Shown: positions 54,497-63,124 of the stretch, piece after piece
Position numbering within the stretch: position 1 is the stretch's first letter
How the letters are laid out: every line of letters starts with the position of its first letter
From: Comamonas koreensis
Lineage (GTDB): Bacteria > Pseudomonadota > Gammaproteobacteria > Burkholderiales > Burkholderiaceae_C
Assembly: GCF_021026195.1 (NCBI RefSeq)
Contig: NZ_JAJNCT010000030.1
Span: 1-64,000, forward strand
Reading direction: 5' to 3'
DNA: 64,000 nucleotides
Program-made: the position numbers and the translations under genes
The notes under the pieces: generated by a model
Seen by the model: the letters and a program-made list of their open reading frames with translations, nothing else
Database searches by the model: none
What the model was told of the DNA's origin: nothing

Positions 54497-54521
54497 AACG
54501 CACTGCCCAAGGGAGTGCGTT
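54497..54521 (-). terminator. Rho-independent terminator of the FlgO-like gene pair
   Basis: AACGCACT pairs with AGTGCGTT, extended by CCC/GGG across one bulge. On the minus strand TTTTTTT follows. It lies 33 bp after the stop of the FlgO-like gene. Confidence 0.88.
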
Positions 54522-54554
54522 CTTTGTTGCAACGGGGCGGGGCCCGGTGGTTGA

Positions 54555-55133
54555 TCAGCGAGGCGCGTTCAGCAGACGGGTCACATCGCGGTCGTTGGGC
54601 AAGGCATAGTCATAGCCCGACAGAATCCGGCTGTCTTCGGTACGCACCAGCTTGAGGCTGACGTAGGTGAAGTTGGCAGCAGGCGAGAAGGTGCCGACCA
54701 GCACCATGGAGGCGTTCTGGCTGCGGGCGATGTCGCGCATTTCGCGGGACAGCAGCAGCTCGCCGGTGCCTTCGCGCACATACAGATCGGTGCGCAGCTT
54801 GACTTCCTTGACGTGGAAGCCACGGGCGGCCATCTGGTTGGCGTAGATCTCGGACAGGGTGCGGCCCAGGGGCGACGAGGCGCCCATGTTGTTCACATTG
54901 ACCACGGTGGCCACCAGCACGGGGCCGGTACCGGTCGACTGGGGCGCGACCGAGGCGGTCAGCTTGTTGATTGCATCCTGGCTGTTGGCCAGGAAGACAC
55001 TGGCGTCGGCGGCCTGGTAGGTGGGCTCAGTGCGCACCGTGCTCACGGGCTGGGCAGGCTCGGTCCAGCTGGCGCAACCAGCCAGCACAGCGGCCGAGGC
55101 CACAGCGGCAAAGGTGGTCAGACGCAGCATCAT
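54555..55133 (-). CDS. FlgO-family lipoprotein
   Basis: 192 residues. A lipoprotein signal (TTFAAVASAAVLAGC) with lipobox LAGC. The body matches the FlgO domain: ANSQDAINKLTASVAPQ, VLVATVVNVNNMGASSPLGRTLSEIYANQMAARGFHVKEVKL, GELLLSREMRDIARSQNASMVLVGTFS and LVRTEDSRILSGYDYALPNDRDV. FlgO proteins are outer-membrane components linked to flagella in Vibrio, but no flagellar genes are near here. It overlaps the next lipoprotein gene by four bases, so the pair is one operon ending in a strong terminator. Confidence 0.87.
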   Translation of the reverse strand: MMLRLTTFAAVASAAVLAGCASWTEPAQPVSTVRTEPTYQAADASVFLANSQDAINKLTASVAPQSTGTGPVLVATVVNVNNMGASSPLGRTLSEIYANQMAARGFHVKEVKLRTDLYVREGTGELLLSREMRDIARSQNASMVLVGTFSPAANFTYVSLKLVRTEDSRILSGYDYALPNDRDVTRLLNAPR

Positions 55134-55768
55134 TTGCCCACCACCTTCATGTTGACGGCACGGTAGGCTTCGGTCTTGGCAAACTGGCCGACGGTGGCAT
55201 TGTCAACATAGTAGACATTGGACTTGCGCGCGACGTACTGGCCCTGGCGCAGCACCGTGGTGGTCAGCAGCACTTCGGAGTATGCCGGGGCGCCAGCGAT
55301 GGTGGCGGCCTGGTAGTCGGTGCCGATGGTCGGGCTCACGCCAGCGATGACCTGGCCGTTGTCGCCTTCATAGGCCCAATTGCCTGCTTGCTGCAGGTTG
55401 TGGTGCACGACCTTGGCGTCGTAGCTCACTTCGAGCTGCTGGCCGGGGGTGGTGTAGACCGATGCGCCCTGCTGCACCAGCTTGGTCACGACGAGGTCGT
55501 GGAACACGCTGTCAAAGGCACTGGCGTTTTGTGGCAGGGCCACGTACAAAGGTGTCTTGGCGTTCAGACCATTGCGCTCCAGCGTCGCCAGGGTGTCAGC
55601 GACCACTTCGCTGGCCATCAGGTCCCAGTGGCCCGCAGCGCGCACCTTCATCTGGGTTGGTTGCGCATAGTTGGCGCCGTATGGAACGGGCGCCTCTACC
55701 GCGCAACCCGTCAACGCGAGGACGGCGCCTGCCAGCGCCGCCGCTCCGATGGTCTTTTTCAAAGCCAT
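55130..55768 (-). CDS. Lipoprotein co-transcribed with the FlgO-like gene
   Basis: 212 residues from the ATG at 55766-55768 behind GAGGAGGGAAAC. The signal ends in lipobox LTGC (AAALAGAVLALTGC). The body (AFDSVFHDLVVTKLVQQGASVYTTPGQQLEVSYDAKVVHH) looks like a CsgG/FlgO-related alpha-beta domain, but I do not recognise a named family. Overlap and order with the FlgO-like gene suggest the two lipoproteins work together at the outer membrane. It is the first gene of the pair. Confidence 0.75.
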   Translation of the reverse strand: MALKKTIGAAALAGAVLALTGCAVEAPVPYGANYAQPTQMKVRAAGHWDLMASEVVADTLATLERNGLNAKTPLYVALPQNASAFDSVFHDLVVTKLVQQGASVYTTPGQQLEVSYDAKVVHHNLQQAGNWAYEGDNGQVIAGVSPTIGTDYQAATIAGAPAYSEVLLTTTVLRQGQYVARKSNVYYVDNATVGQFAKTEAYRAVNMKVVGK

Positions 55769-55864
55769 GTTTCCCTCCTCGGAATTAGATAGCCGACGGG
55801 CCAACACCCGCCCAGGCTTGCATCCATTGTTGTAGATGTGGTGGTATCAAGACAAGTGAAACGA

Positions 55865-55916
55865 TCCAAAGTGCGAGCAGAGCGGCGCATTTTGTTGTTT
55901 TTGCTCACACTTTGGA
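55865..55916 (-). terminator. Long-loop inverted repeat after pgk
   Basis: TCCAAAGTGCGAGCA (55865-55879) matches the complement of TGCTCACACTTTGGA (55902-55916) at 14 of 15 positions around a 22-base loop. It lies 26 bp after the pgk stop, so it may be the pgk terminator. The loop is unusually long and no T-run follows. Confidence 0.4.
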
Positions 55917-55941
55917 ACGAGCCCTTATCGGCTGAAATTGC

Positions 55942-57135
55942 TTAGCCCGCCGCGCGTTTTTGCAGAATCTCGAAGGCTGGCAAGGTCTTGCCTTCCAATA
56001 CCTCCAAGAAAGCACCACCGCCGGTTGAGATATAACCAATCTTGTCTTCGATACCGTACTTGGCAATAGCGGCCAAGGTGTCGCCACCGCCAGCAATGCT
56101 GAACGCAGGCGACTGGGCAATGGCCTGCGCCAAGGTTTCGGTGCCGTGCGCAAACGCATCGAATTCGAACACGCCCACCGGGCCGTTCCAGACGATGGTG
56201 CCGGCCTTCTTGAGCTGCTCGGCCAGGCGGGCGGCCGTCTCGGGGCCAATATCCAGGATCAGGTCATCATCGGCCACCTCGGTGGCCGGCTTGATGGTGG
56301 CCTTGGCATCAGCGGCAAAGGTTTTGGCGACGACCACATCGGTCGGAATCGGCACATCGGCACCACGTGCGGCCATCGCATCGATCACCGCCTTGGCATC
56401 GCCGACCAGATCGGGCTCGGCCAGCGACTTGCCGATGTTCAGGCCCGCAGCCAGCATGAAGGTGTTGGCGATGCCGCCGCCGACGATCAGCTGGTCCACC
56501 TTGCTGGACAGCGACTGCAGGATGGTCAGCTTGGTCGACACCTTGGAGCCCGCGACGATGGCCACCAGCGGACGCGCTGGCGCCGCCAGGGCCTTGGTGA
56601 TGGCATCGATCTCGGCCGACAGCAGCGGGCCGGCGCAGGCGATCTTGGCGTACTCGGCGATGCCGTAGGTCGTGCCTTCGGCGCGGTGGGCCGTGCCAAA
56701 GGCGTCGTTCACATAGATGTCGCAGAGCTGGGCCAGCTTTTGCGCCAGCGCAGGCAGGTTTTTCTTCTCGCCGACATTGGTGCGGCAGTTCTCCAGCATC
56801 ACGACCTGGCCGGGTGCCACATGGACGCCATCGACCCAGTCGGCAATCAGCGGCACTTCGCGGCCCAGAAGCTGGGCCAGGCGCTGGGCGACGGGGGCGA
56901 GCGAGTCCTCGGGCTTGAAGGCGCCTTCGGTGGGGCGGCCCAGGTGGCTGGTCACCATCACGGCGGCGCCGGCCTTCAGCGCCATCTCGATCGCGGGGAC
57001 CGAGGCACGCACGCGCGTGTCTTCGGTGATCTCGCCCGCGTCATTGAGCGGCACATTCAGATCGGAGCGGATGAAAACGCGTTGGCCTTGCACCTTGCCT
57101 TGGGCACACAGGTCGGAGAAACGAAGGATGTTCAT
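55942..57135 (-). CDS. pgk: Phosphoglycerate kinase
   Basis: 397 residues from the ATG at 57133-57135. It moves a phosphate between 1,3-bisphosphoglycerate and ADP. Substrate and nucleotide sites are [96 protein letters not shown] and the C-terminal [13 protein letters not shown] and [16 protein letters not shown]. Length is normal. A possible long-loop terminator follows. Confidence 0.95.
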   Translation of the reverse strand: MNILRFSDLCAQGKVQGQRVFIRSDLNVPLNDAGEITEDTRVRASVPAIEMALKAGAAVMVTSHLGRPTEGAFKPEDSLAPVAQRLAQLLGREVPLIADWVDGVHVAPGQVVMLENCRTNVGEKKNLPALAQKLAQLCDIYVNDAFGTAHRAEGTTYGIAEYAKIACAGPLLSAEIDAITKALAAPARPLVAIVAGSKVSTKLTILQSLSSKVDQLIVGGGIANTFMLAAGLNIGKSLAEPDLVGDAKAVIDAMAARGADVPIPTDVVVAKTFAADAKATIKPATEVADDDLILDIGPETAARLAEQLKKAGTIVWNGPVGVFEFDAFAHGTETLAQAIAQSPAFSIAGGGDTLAAIAKYGIEDKIGYISTGGGAFLEVLEGKTLPAFEILQKRAAG

Positions 57136-57262
57136 GGGAATGGCTACCAAAGAGTCTAGAAACTGGGGCACAGGCCTAACGAGCGGCCGAGCATGGCCGC
57201 CATTGTAGAGGCCTGCCCGGCCGCTCCCAAGCTGCCAGTCGCGCCCGCGTCTGTCTGAACAA

Positions 57263-57607
57263 TTACCAGCCCAAGCCGATGTGCAAAGGCAGGTACACCG
57301 CCATGCCCACCACAATCGTGCCCAGGATGCCGCGCTTTTTGAAGTAATAAAGGGTCGCGCAGATCACCGCCGGAATGCGGGCGTCGAGCAAGGTCTTGGT
57401 CAGCTCGCCCTTGACCATCAGGAGCTCGGGCGCAATAACGGCCATCAAGGCCGCCAGCGGTGCGTATTTGAGGCCGCGCTTGAGCCAGTCGGGCAACGGC
57501 AGCTCGTTCTTCGGGATCATGAAGAACGCACGGGTGACCACGGTGATGATGGTCAGACCCACAATGGCGGTCAGCTGGTACAGCAGATCCCAGTCGTCCT
57601 GGCTCAT
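57263..57607 (-). CDS. azlD: AzlD-family branched-chain amino acid exporter subunit
   Basis: 114 residues with three to four membrane helices ([65 protein letters not shown]). AzlD is the small partner of AzlC and together they export branched-chain amino acids or analogues. The gene overlaps azlC by four bases, and it is the last gene of the def-lipoprotein-fmt-azlC-azlD operon. Confidence 0.9.
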   Translation of the reverse strand: MSQDDWDLLYQLTAIVGLTIITVVTRAFFMIPKNELPLPDWLKRGLKYAPLAALMAVIAPELLMVKGELTKTLLDARIPAVICATLYYFKKRGILGTIVVGMAVYLPLHIGLGW

Positions 57608-58428
57608 CGCACATGCTCCTCACGCACGGGCACGGCCGTGGTGCCATCGTCGGGCTGCTCGGGCCCAGGAGAAGGCAGCGGCTTGTTCTTGGCCACGACC
57701 ACGATCTTGGGCTTGCGGCCGCGCTGGTCCACCGCCTCGACCAGAAGGCCGATGGTGACGGCGCAGGCAATCGCCACCAGGATGTTGAGCTTGAGCGGAA
57801 TGCCGTAGGCCGCAATCGCCGCCGTCGCGGCCACCAGCGCCGCCACCTTGGTGGCGCGGTCGATCAGCATCGAGTACAGCACACCCAACAGCGCCAGCAC
57901 GCCGGCAAAGCCCAGGCCCCACTCCAGCGGCACCACATTGGCCAGCAAGATGCCGGCAATCGAGAAGCCCTGCCAGGTAATGAAGTTGAGCGACGAGGCG
58001 CCCCAGAAGTAGTACACCTGCTGGGGCTTGGCCACCGGCGCGGTGTAGCGGCGCATGAAGGCGACAAAGATCACATCACCGCTGAAGTAACCAATGCACA
58101 GCCGGTGCCACAGCGGCAGGTGCGCAAAATAGCTGCGCCACATGCTCGACAGAATGACAAAGCGCAGGTTCACGCAGGCGGCGGTGAACCAGACCACCCA
58201 CATCGGCGAGCCCATGGCCATCAGCGGCAGCACCGCCAGCTGGGCGCTGCCGGCATAGACCACCAGGGACATGAAGATGGCCATAGGGGCAGAGATACCC
58301 GCCTTGACCATGGCCACGCCGGTCACCAGCGCCCAGGCCGCAATGCCCACGGCCGTTCCCGACATGTCGACCACGCCGGCACGGAAACTGGGGTGGTCGA
58401 TGGCGCGGCGCCGGTGGTGCAGGCTCAT
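57604..58428 (-). CDS. azlC: AzlC-family exporter permease
   Basis: 274 residues. AzlC hallmarks are [42 protein letters not shown] and [14 protein letters not shown] in the first half, with several further membrane helices. A hydrophilic tail ([21 protein letters not shown]) follows. It pairs with azlD downstream and overlaps fmt upstream, each by four bases. This position inside an fmt operon is seen in related Comamonadaceae. Confidence 0.92.
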   Translation of the reverse strand: MSLHHRRRAIDHPSFRAGVVDMSGTAVGIAAWALVTGVAMVKAGISAPMAIFMSLVVYAGSAQLAVLPLMAMGSPMWVVWFTAACVNLRFVILSSMWRSYFAHLPLWHRLCIGYFSGDVIFVAFMRRYTAPVAKPQQVYYFWGASSLNFITWQGFSIAGILLANVVPLEWGLGFAGVLALLGVLYSMLIDRATKVAALVAATAAIAAYGIPLKLNILVAIACAVTIGLLVEAVDQRGRKPKIVVVAKNKPLPSPGPEQPDDGTTAVPVREEHVR

Positions 58429-59408
58429 GGAGCCGCCACAGACTGCCTGTCGTCACCCAGAACCTGGCCGGGTTGCAGCGCATGGCCGCGCAGAAAATCT
58501 GCCGCCTGCAAGCGCTTGCCACCGGGCCGCTGCAGCTCGCTGATGCGCAAGGCAGCTTCGCCGCAGGCCACCACAATGCCCTGGCCATCGGCCGCCAGCA
58601 CCTGGCCGGGGACAGCATCGGCGGGCGAATGTCGCTCGGGCTGCGCTGCCCAAATCTTGACCACCTCATCACCGACGCGGGTCGAGGCAGCTGGGAAGGG
58701 GTTGAAGGCGCGCACGCGGCGGTCGATCTGCTCGGCGCTCAGCGCCCAGTCAATCGCGCTTTCGGCCTTTTCGATCTTGTGCGCATAGGTGATGCCTTCT
58801 GCCGGCTGCGGCTCGCGCTGCAAACGGCCCTCGGCGCTCAAGGCCAGTGCCTGCACCAGCATGCGGCCGCCCAGCGCTGCCAGCTTGTCGTGCAGGCTGG
58901 CGGTGGTGTCCTGGACGGCAATGTCCAGCGCTTCCACCAGGCACATATCGCCGGTATCCAGGCCCGCATCCATCTGCATGATGGTGACGCCGGTCTGAGT
59001 GTCGCCGGCTTCGATGGCACGGTGGATAGGCGCGGCACCGCGCCAGCGTGGCAGCAGGCTGGCGTGGATGTTGAGGCAGCCCTTGGCGGGCAAATCCAGC
59101 ACCCATTGCGGCAGGATCAGGCCATAGGCCGCCACCACCATCACATCGGGTTGGGCGGCGATCAACGCCGCACGTGCGGCAGCCGCTTCTTCGGGGTATT
59201 TGCCATCCAGACGCAGGCTGAGCGGCTGGCTGACGGCAATGCCGTGCGCCAGCGCGCATTGCTTGACGGGGGAGGCTTGCAGCTTCATGCCACGGCCGGC
59301 GGGCCGGTCGGGCTGGGTCAGCACCAGCGGCACTTCGTGACCGGCGGCCAGCAACTGCTCCAAGGCCACACGGGCAAATTCCGGCGTGCCGGCAAAAACT
59401 ACTTTCAT
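58425..59408 (-). CDS. fmt: Methionyl-tRNA formyltransferase
   Basis: 327 residues. It formylates initiator Met-tRNA with 10-formyltetrahydrofolate. Motifs are [21 protein letters not shown], the folate-binding and catalytic [20 protein letters not shown] (catalytic Asn-His), [14 protein letters not shown] and the C-terminal tRNA-binding part starting [14 protein letters not shown]. It lies 51 bp after the lipoprotein gene and overlaps azlC by four bases. def and fmt in one operon match the usual deformylase/formylase pairing. Confidence 0.95.
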   Translation of the reverse strand: MKVVFAGTPEFARVALEQLLAAGHEVPLVLTQPDRPAGRGMKLQASPVKQCALAHGIAVSQPLSLRLDGKYPEEAAAARAALIAAQPDVMVVAAYGLILPQWVLDLPAKGCLNIHASLLPRWRGAAPIHRAIEAGDTQTGVTIMQMDAGLDTGDMCLVEALDIAVQDTTASLHDKLAALGGRMLVQALALSAEGRLQREPQPAEGITYAHKIEKAESAIDWALSAEQIDRRVRAFNPFPAASTRVGDEVVKIWAAQPERHSPADAVPGQVLAADGQGIVVACGEAALRISELQRPGGKRLQAADFLRGHALQPGQVLGDDRQSVAAP

Positions 59409-59459
59409 GTCTTTTGAGGATAGGGGGCAAGCTGCGATCAGGGGCGCGCAGCGGGGGCG

Positions 59460-59984
59460 TCAGTCTCGCTGGCGGGGCTCGGGCAAAGGTTCATCGATGA
59501 ACATCAGCTTTTGAACCACACCTTGCGGATCGACATGCACATGCGCGAATCGCTTGATGCCATTGTCCCAGAATCGGTAGGTCCAGACCTGTCCCTTGAA
59601 GCTCCAGACCGAGGTGATTTCCATCGGCGGGCCAAAATCCTGCAGCAGCTGCTGCTGCCTGAACTGGCCCAGTGGGATCGCGCCAAAGTTCCCGGCCGTC
59701 AGCACCTGGGTGGTTGTCTGCAACTGGCCATCGGCACCAAATTGCAGTTGGTAGGCCTCGCGCCCCATCGGCTGGGTGGTGTAAAGCCAGCGCTCACCTC
59801 CGCCATCGAGCTTTTTGACGGTATTGGCAGGCCCCAGTTTGCCCAGCACTTCCTGCTGCGGGGTGCCGGGCTTGAACTGGGTGGGATAGGCGCAGCCAGC
59901 CAGGGCTGCGCACAGTACGAACAGCGCCATCGCGCCCCACGCGCGGCCAGGCAGCCAGCTCCGTGAAGATCGCGTCGTGCCCAT
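59460..59984 (-). CDS. BamE-like lipoprotein of unknown function between def and fmt
   Basis: 174 residues from the ATG at 59982-59984. The signal has lipobox LAGC at Cys31. Two tandem segments resemble each other: FKPGTPQQEVLGKLGPANTV followed by WLYTTQPMGREAYQLQFGADG, and LGQFRQQQLLQDFGPPMEIT followed by WTYRFWDNGIKRFAHVHVDPQG. This is the SmpA/OmlA (BamE-like) fold seen twice. It lies 1 bp after def and 51 bp before fmt, so it is part of that operon. The function is unknown; an outer-membrane or lipid-handling role is inference. Confidence 0.78.
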   Translation of the reverse strand: MGTTRSSRSWLPGRAWGAMALFVLCAALAGCAYPTQFKPGTPQQEVLGKLGPANTVKKLDGGGERWLYTTQPMGREAYQLQFGADGQLQTTTQVLTAGNFGAIPLGQFRQQQLLQDFGPPMEITSVWSFKGQVWTYRFWDNGIKRFAHVHVDPQGVVQKLMFIDEPLPEPRQRD

Positions 59985-59985
59985 A

Positions 59986-60507
59986 TCAGCCCTTGGCGTC
60001 GGCCAGTTCGCGCTTTTGTTGCTTGACCAGCTTGGACTTGATGCGGTTGCGCTTGAGCGGCGACAGGTATTCGACAAACACCTTGCCCAGCAGGTGGTCC
60101 ATTTCATGCTGGATGCAGATGGCCAGCAGGCCTTCGGCATCGATCTCGCGGCTGTTGCCGTTCTCGTCGAGGGCCTTGATCTTGACCTCCACCGAGCGCT
60201 CCACGCCGTCATAAATGCCGGGCACGGACAGGCAGCCTTCATCGCCCACCTGCTTTTCATCGCTGGCCCAGATGATTTCCGGGTTGATGATAGCCATGGG
60301 CTCGTTGCGCTCTTCGGAGACATCGATCACCACCACGCGCTCGTGCACGTCGATCTGCGTGGCTGCCAGGCCGATACCGCTGGCGTCGTACATGGTGGCC
60401 AGCATGTCCTGGACCAGGGTACGGATGCGGTCATCGACCACGGCCACGGGATTGGCGACTTTGTGCAGACGGGGATCGGGGTAGCAGAGAATCGGGAGGA
60501 TAGACAT
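59986..60507 (-). CDS. def: Peptide deformylase
   Basis: 173 residues. It removes the N-formyl group from new proteins. Three metal/active-site motifs are complete: [18 protein letters not shown] (Cys ligand) and [12 protein letters not shown] (two His and the catalytic Glu). The helical C-terminal segment ([19 protein letters not shown]) is of usual length. It is the first gene of the five-gene operon and is divergent from the LysM gene, with a 171-bp promoter region between them. Confidence 0.95.
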   Translation of the reverse strand: MSILPILCYPDPRLHKVANPVAVVDDRIRTLVQDMLATMYDASGIGLAATQIDVHERVVVIDVSEERNEPMAIINPEIIWASDEKQVGDEGCLSVPGIYDGVERSVEVKIKALDENGNSREIDAEGLLAICIQHEMDHLLGKVFVEYLSPLKRNRIKSKLVKQQKRELADAKG

Positions 60508-60678
60508 AGTTTTCGCTCTTGAATGTCGTTATTTTCGCCACTTTTGCGCTTCAGTGCCCATATGGCTTGCAATAATCATTGATCGATCAAGGGCTTGGCC
60601 CGAGAATCAGAGGCAATTACAAACATTGACAGCAGGCCCACTGTGGCCTGACAGCGACTGAGAGGGAGTCACCCGGCC

Positions 60679-61902
60679 ATGCGAGCATCCACCACGCCCC
60701 TGTTCCACCAGCTGCGCAGCAGCGCCGTTGCAGTCGCCTGCATGGCCTGCGCAGGCATGAGTGCCTGGGCCGCCACCCCGGCTGCGCAGCTGCCGGTCAC
60801 CGCGCAGCAGCGCAGCACCGCCCAGCAAGTGGCGGCGCAGGGCATCCCCGAGGCCGAGCTGGCCGCCAATGCACCCGATACCTATGTCGTCAAGCGTGGC
60901 GACACGCTCTGGGACATCTCCCGCGTCTACCTGCAGCAGCCCTGGCGCTGGCCCGCGCTGTGGGGCATGAACCTGCAGTCCATCGCCAACCCCCATCTGA
61001 TCTACCCCGGCCAGACCTTGTACCTGGAGCGCCGCAATGGCATGGCGCGCCTGGTCACTTCGCGCTCGGGGGAGGACGAGGTCATCCGCATCTCCCCGCG
61101 CGTGCGCAGCGAAAGCCTGTCGGGCACCGCCCTGCCTGCCGTCAACCAGCGCCTGATCGAGGCCTTCCTAGTCGAACCCGAGGTGCTGGCCGCTGGCGAG
61201 AGCGAAAAAGCCCCGCGCCTGGTCGGCGCCTCGCAGGAGCGCGCGCTGCTGTCGCCCGGCGACCGCGTCTATGGCCGCTCGGCCGACCAGTCGCTGGAAA
61301 TGGGCCAGGAGCGCCAGTACTACCGCGTGTTCCGCAATGCCGTGCCCATGGTCGACCCCGAAACCAATGCTGTACTGGGCTATGAAGCCCAGTACCTGGG
61401 CAAGGTGCAGCTGATGGCGGGCGAACGCCAAGAGACGACCCTGGACGTCAAGGGCAATGCCCACACCGATCCGGTGCCGGCATCGCTGGACATTACCTCG
61501 GTGAAGGAAGAAATCCGCATCGGCGACAAGCTGCTGCCGATGCCACGCGTCAATGTCACCAGCTATGTGCCGCATGCGCCCGATGAGCACCTGCAAGGCA
61601 GCGTCCTGTCCATCTATGGCAGCAACAGCGTGGCCTATGCATCACGCAACAATGTGATCGCCATCAACCGCGGCCAGGCCGACGGCGTTGAATTGGGCCA
61701 TGTCTTCCGCCTGATGACACGCGGCGCGCGCATCAAGGACAAGACCGACAGTGACCAGACCGTCATCAAGCTGCCCAACGAGGCCAATGGCCTGGCCATG
61801 GTCTTCCGCACTTTCGACAAGGTGTCCTACGCGCTGATTCTGGAAGCCAAGGAAGGCGTGAAGGTCGGCGACTCCCTGATCTCGCCCGACTACCGCCCCT
61901 GA
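60679..61902 (+). CDS. LysM-domain protein, exported
   Basis: 407 residues with an export signal ending in MSAWAATPA. A single LysM at about residues 70-113 (TYVVKRGDTLWDISRVYLQQPWRWPALWGMN) binds peptidoglycan. The rest, about 290 residues, is a conserved but unnamed region (EVIRISPRVRSESL, GDRVYGRSADQSLEMG, NVIAINRGQADGVELGHVF). A GAGAGGGAGTC Shine-Dalgarno precedes the start. It lies immediately upstream of dprA, the arrangement common in beta- and gammaproteobacteria. Confidence 0.9.
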   Translation: MRASTTPLFHQLRSSAVAVACMACAGMSAWAATPAAQLPVTAQQRSTAQQVAAQGIPEAELAANAPDTYVVKRGDTLWDISRVYLQQPWRWPALWGMNLQSIANPHLIYPGQTLYLERRNGMARLVTSRSGEDEVIRISPRVRSESLSGTALPAVNQRLIEAFLVEPEVLAAGESEKAPRLVGASQERALLSPGDRVYGRSADQSLEMGQERQYYRVFRNAVPMVDPETNAVLGYEAQYLGKVQLMAGERQETTLDVKGNAHTDPVPASLDITSVKEEIRIGDKLLPMPRVNVTSYVPHAPDEHLQGSVLSIYGSNSVAYASRNNVIAINRGQADGVELGHVFRLMTRGARIKDKTDSDQTVIKLPNEANGLAMVFRTFDKVSYALILEAKEGVKVGDSLISPDYRP

Positions 61903-61932
61903 CAGGTTGGACCGGGAAAGCGGCTCTTGCCC

Positions 61933-63111
61933 ATGACTGAACAAGAGCTGCATGACTGGTTACGCTTGAGCGCCACGCCCGGCCTGGGCAATACCGCCAT
62001 CCGGCGCTTGCTGACGCGCTTTGGCTTGCCGGCTGAGGTGCTGGCCCAGACCCGCGCAGAACTGGAGAGCTGTATCACCCCCGCGCAGGCCCAGGCGCTG
62101 CACACGCCCAGCCCCGAGCTGCTGGCGCTGCAGACAGCGACCTGGACCTGGCTGAGCACGGCTCCCGCCCCCTTGCAACGGCATGTGCTCACGCTGGGCG
62201 ATGCGGACTACCCCCCTTCCCTGCTTGAAACCGCCGACCCGCCGGTGCTGCTCTACATCACCGGCCACAGCCGCTGGTTTGGCGCGCAAGGCCTGGCATG
62301 GCCGCGCAAGGCGCTGGCGATGGTCGGCAGCCGCAACCCCACACCGCAGGGCGTGCAGAATGCACGTGCTTTTGCGCAGACCCTCGTGCGCCAGGGCATC
62401 ACCGTCATCTCCGGCATGGCGCTGGGCATCGATGCCGCCGCCCATGCCGGTGCGCTGGAAGCCGCAACCGGCCAGCAGCCCGCCACCATTGCCGTGATCG
62501 GCACCGGCATCGACCGGGTCTACCCCCGCGCCAACCACCCGTTGGCCGGGCAGATTGCCGAGCAGGGCTGGATCGTCAGCGAATACCACCTGGGCACACC
62601 CCCACTGGCGCAGAACTTTCCCAAACGCAACCGCCTGATCGCCGGCCTGGCCAGCGGCACCTTGGTGGTCGAGGCCGCTACCGCCTCCGGCTCCCTGGTC
62701 ACCGCCCGCCTCGCCAGCGAACAGGGGCGCGAGGTTTTCGCGATCCCCGGCTCCATCCATGCGCCGCAAAGCAAGGGCTGCCATGCGCTGATCCGCCAGG
62801 GTGCCAAGCTGGTGGAATCGGTGGAAGATATTCTGGAAGAACTGACGGCGTTGGGTATGGCAACCACACCCACACCCACACCCACAGAATCCAAGCCCAA
62901 GGATGCGCGTGGCGCAGCGGCAATCAGTGCCAGCACAGAAGACCAGGGCTTGCTGCAAGCCTTGGGATTTGATCCGGTGGATCTGGACAGCCTGTGCAGC
63001 CGTACCGGCATCGATATCGCCAGTCTGCAGATTCAGCTGCTGGAGCTGGAGCTCAAAGGCCAGGTAGCGCGCCTGCCAGGCGGCTTGTTTCAGCGCCTGG
63101 CGGCAGGCTAG
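61933..63111 (+). CDS. dprA: DNA-processing protein DprA
   Basis: 392 residues from the ATG at 61933. DprA loads RecA on single-stranded DNA in natural transformation. An N-terminal SAM-like part is followed by the Rossmann-like core: AMVGSRNPTPQG, VISGMALGIDAAAHAGALEA, AVIGTGIDRVYPRANHPLA, FPKRNRLIAGLASGTLVVEAA and REVFAIPGSIHAPQSKGCHALIRQGAKLV. The C-terminal winged helix is DLDSLCSRTGIDIASLQIQLLELELKGQVARLPGG-like. A Thr-Pro linker encoded by ACACCC repeats (62866-62886) precedes it. The other transformation genes are outside the window. Confidence 0.93.
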   Translation: MTEQELHDWLRLSATPGLGNTAIRRLLTRFGLPAEVLAQTRAELESCITPAQAQALHTPSPELLALQTATWTWLSTAPAPLQRHVLTLGDADYPPSLLETADPPVLLYITGHSRWFGAQGLAWPRKALAMVGSRNPTPQGVQNARAFAQTLVRQGITVISGMALGIDAAAHAGALEAATGQQPATIAVIGTGIDRVYPRANHPLAGQIAEQGWIVSEYHLGTPPLAQNFPKRNRLIAGLASGTLVVEAATASGSLVTARLASEQGREVFAIPGSIHAPQSKGCHALIRQGAKLVESVEDILEELTALGMATTPTPTPTESKPKDARGAAAISASTEDQGLLQALGFDPVDLDSLCSRTGIDIASLQIQLLELELKGQVARLPGGLFQRLAAG

Positions 63112-63124
63112 GCCCCGCTGCCGG

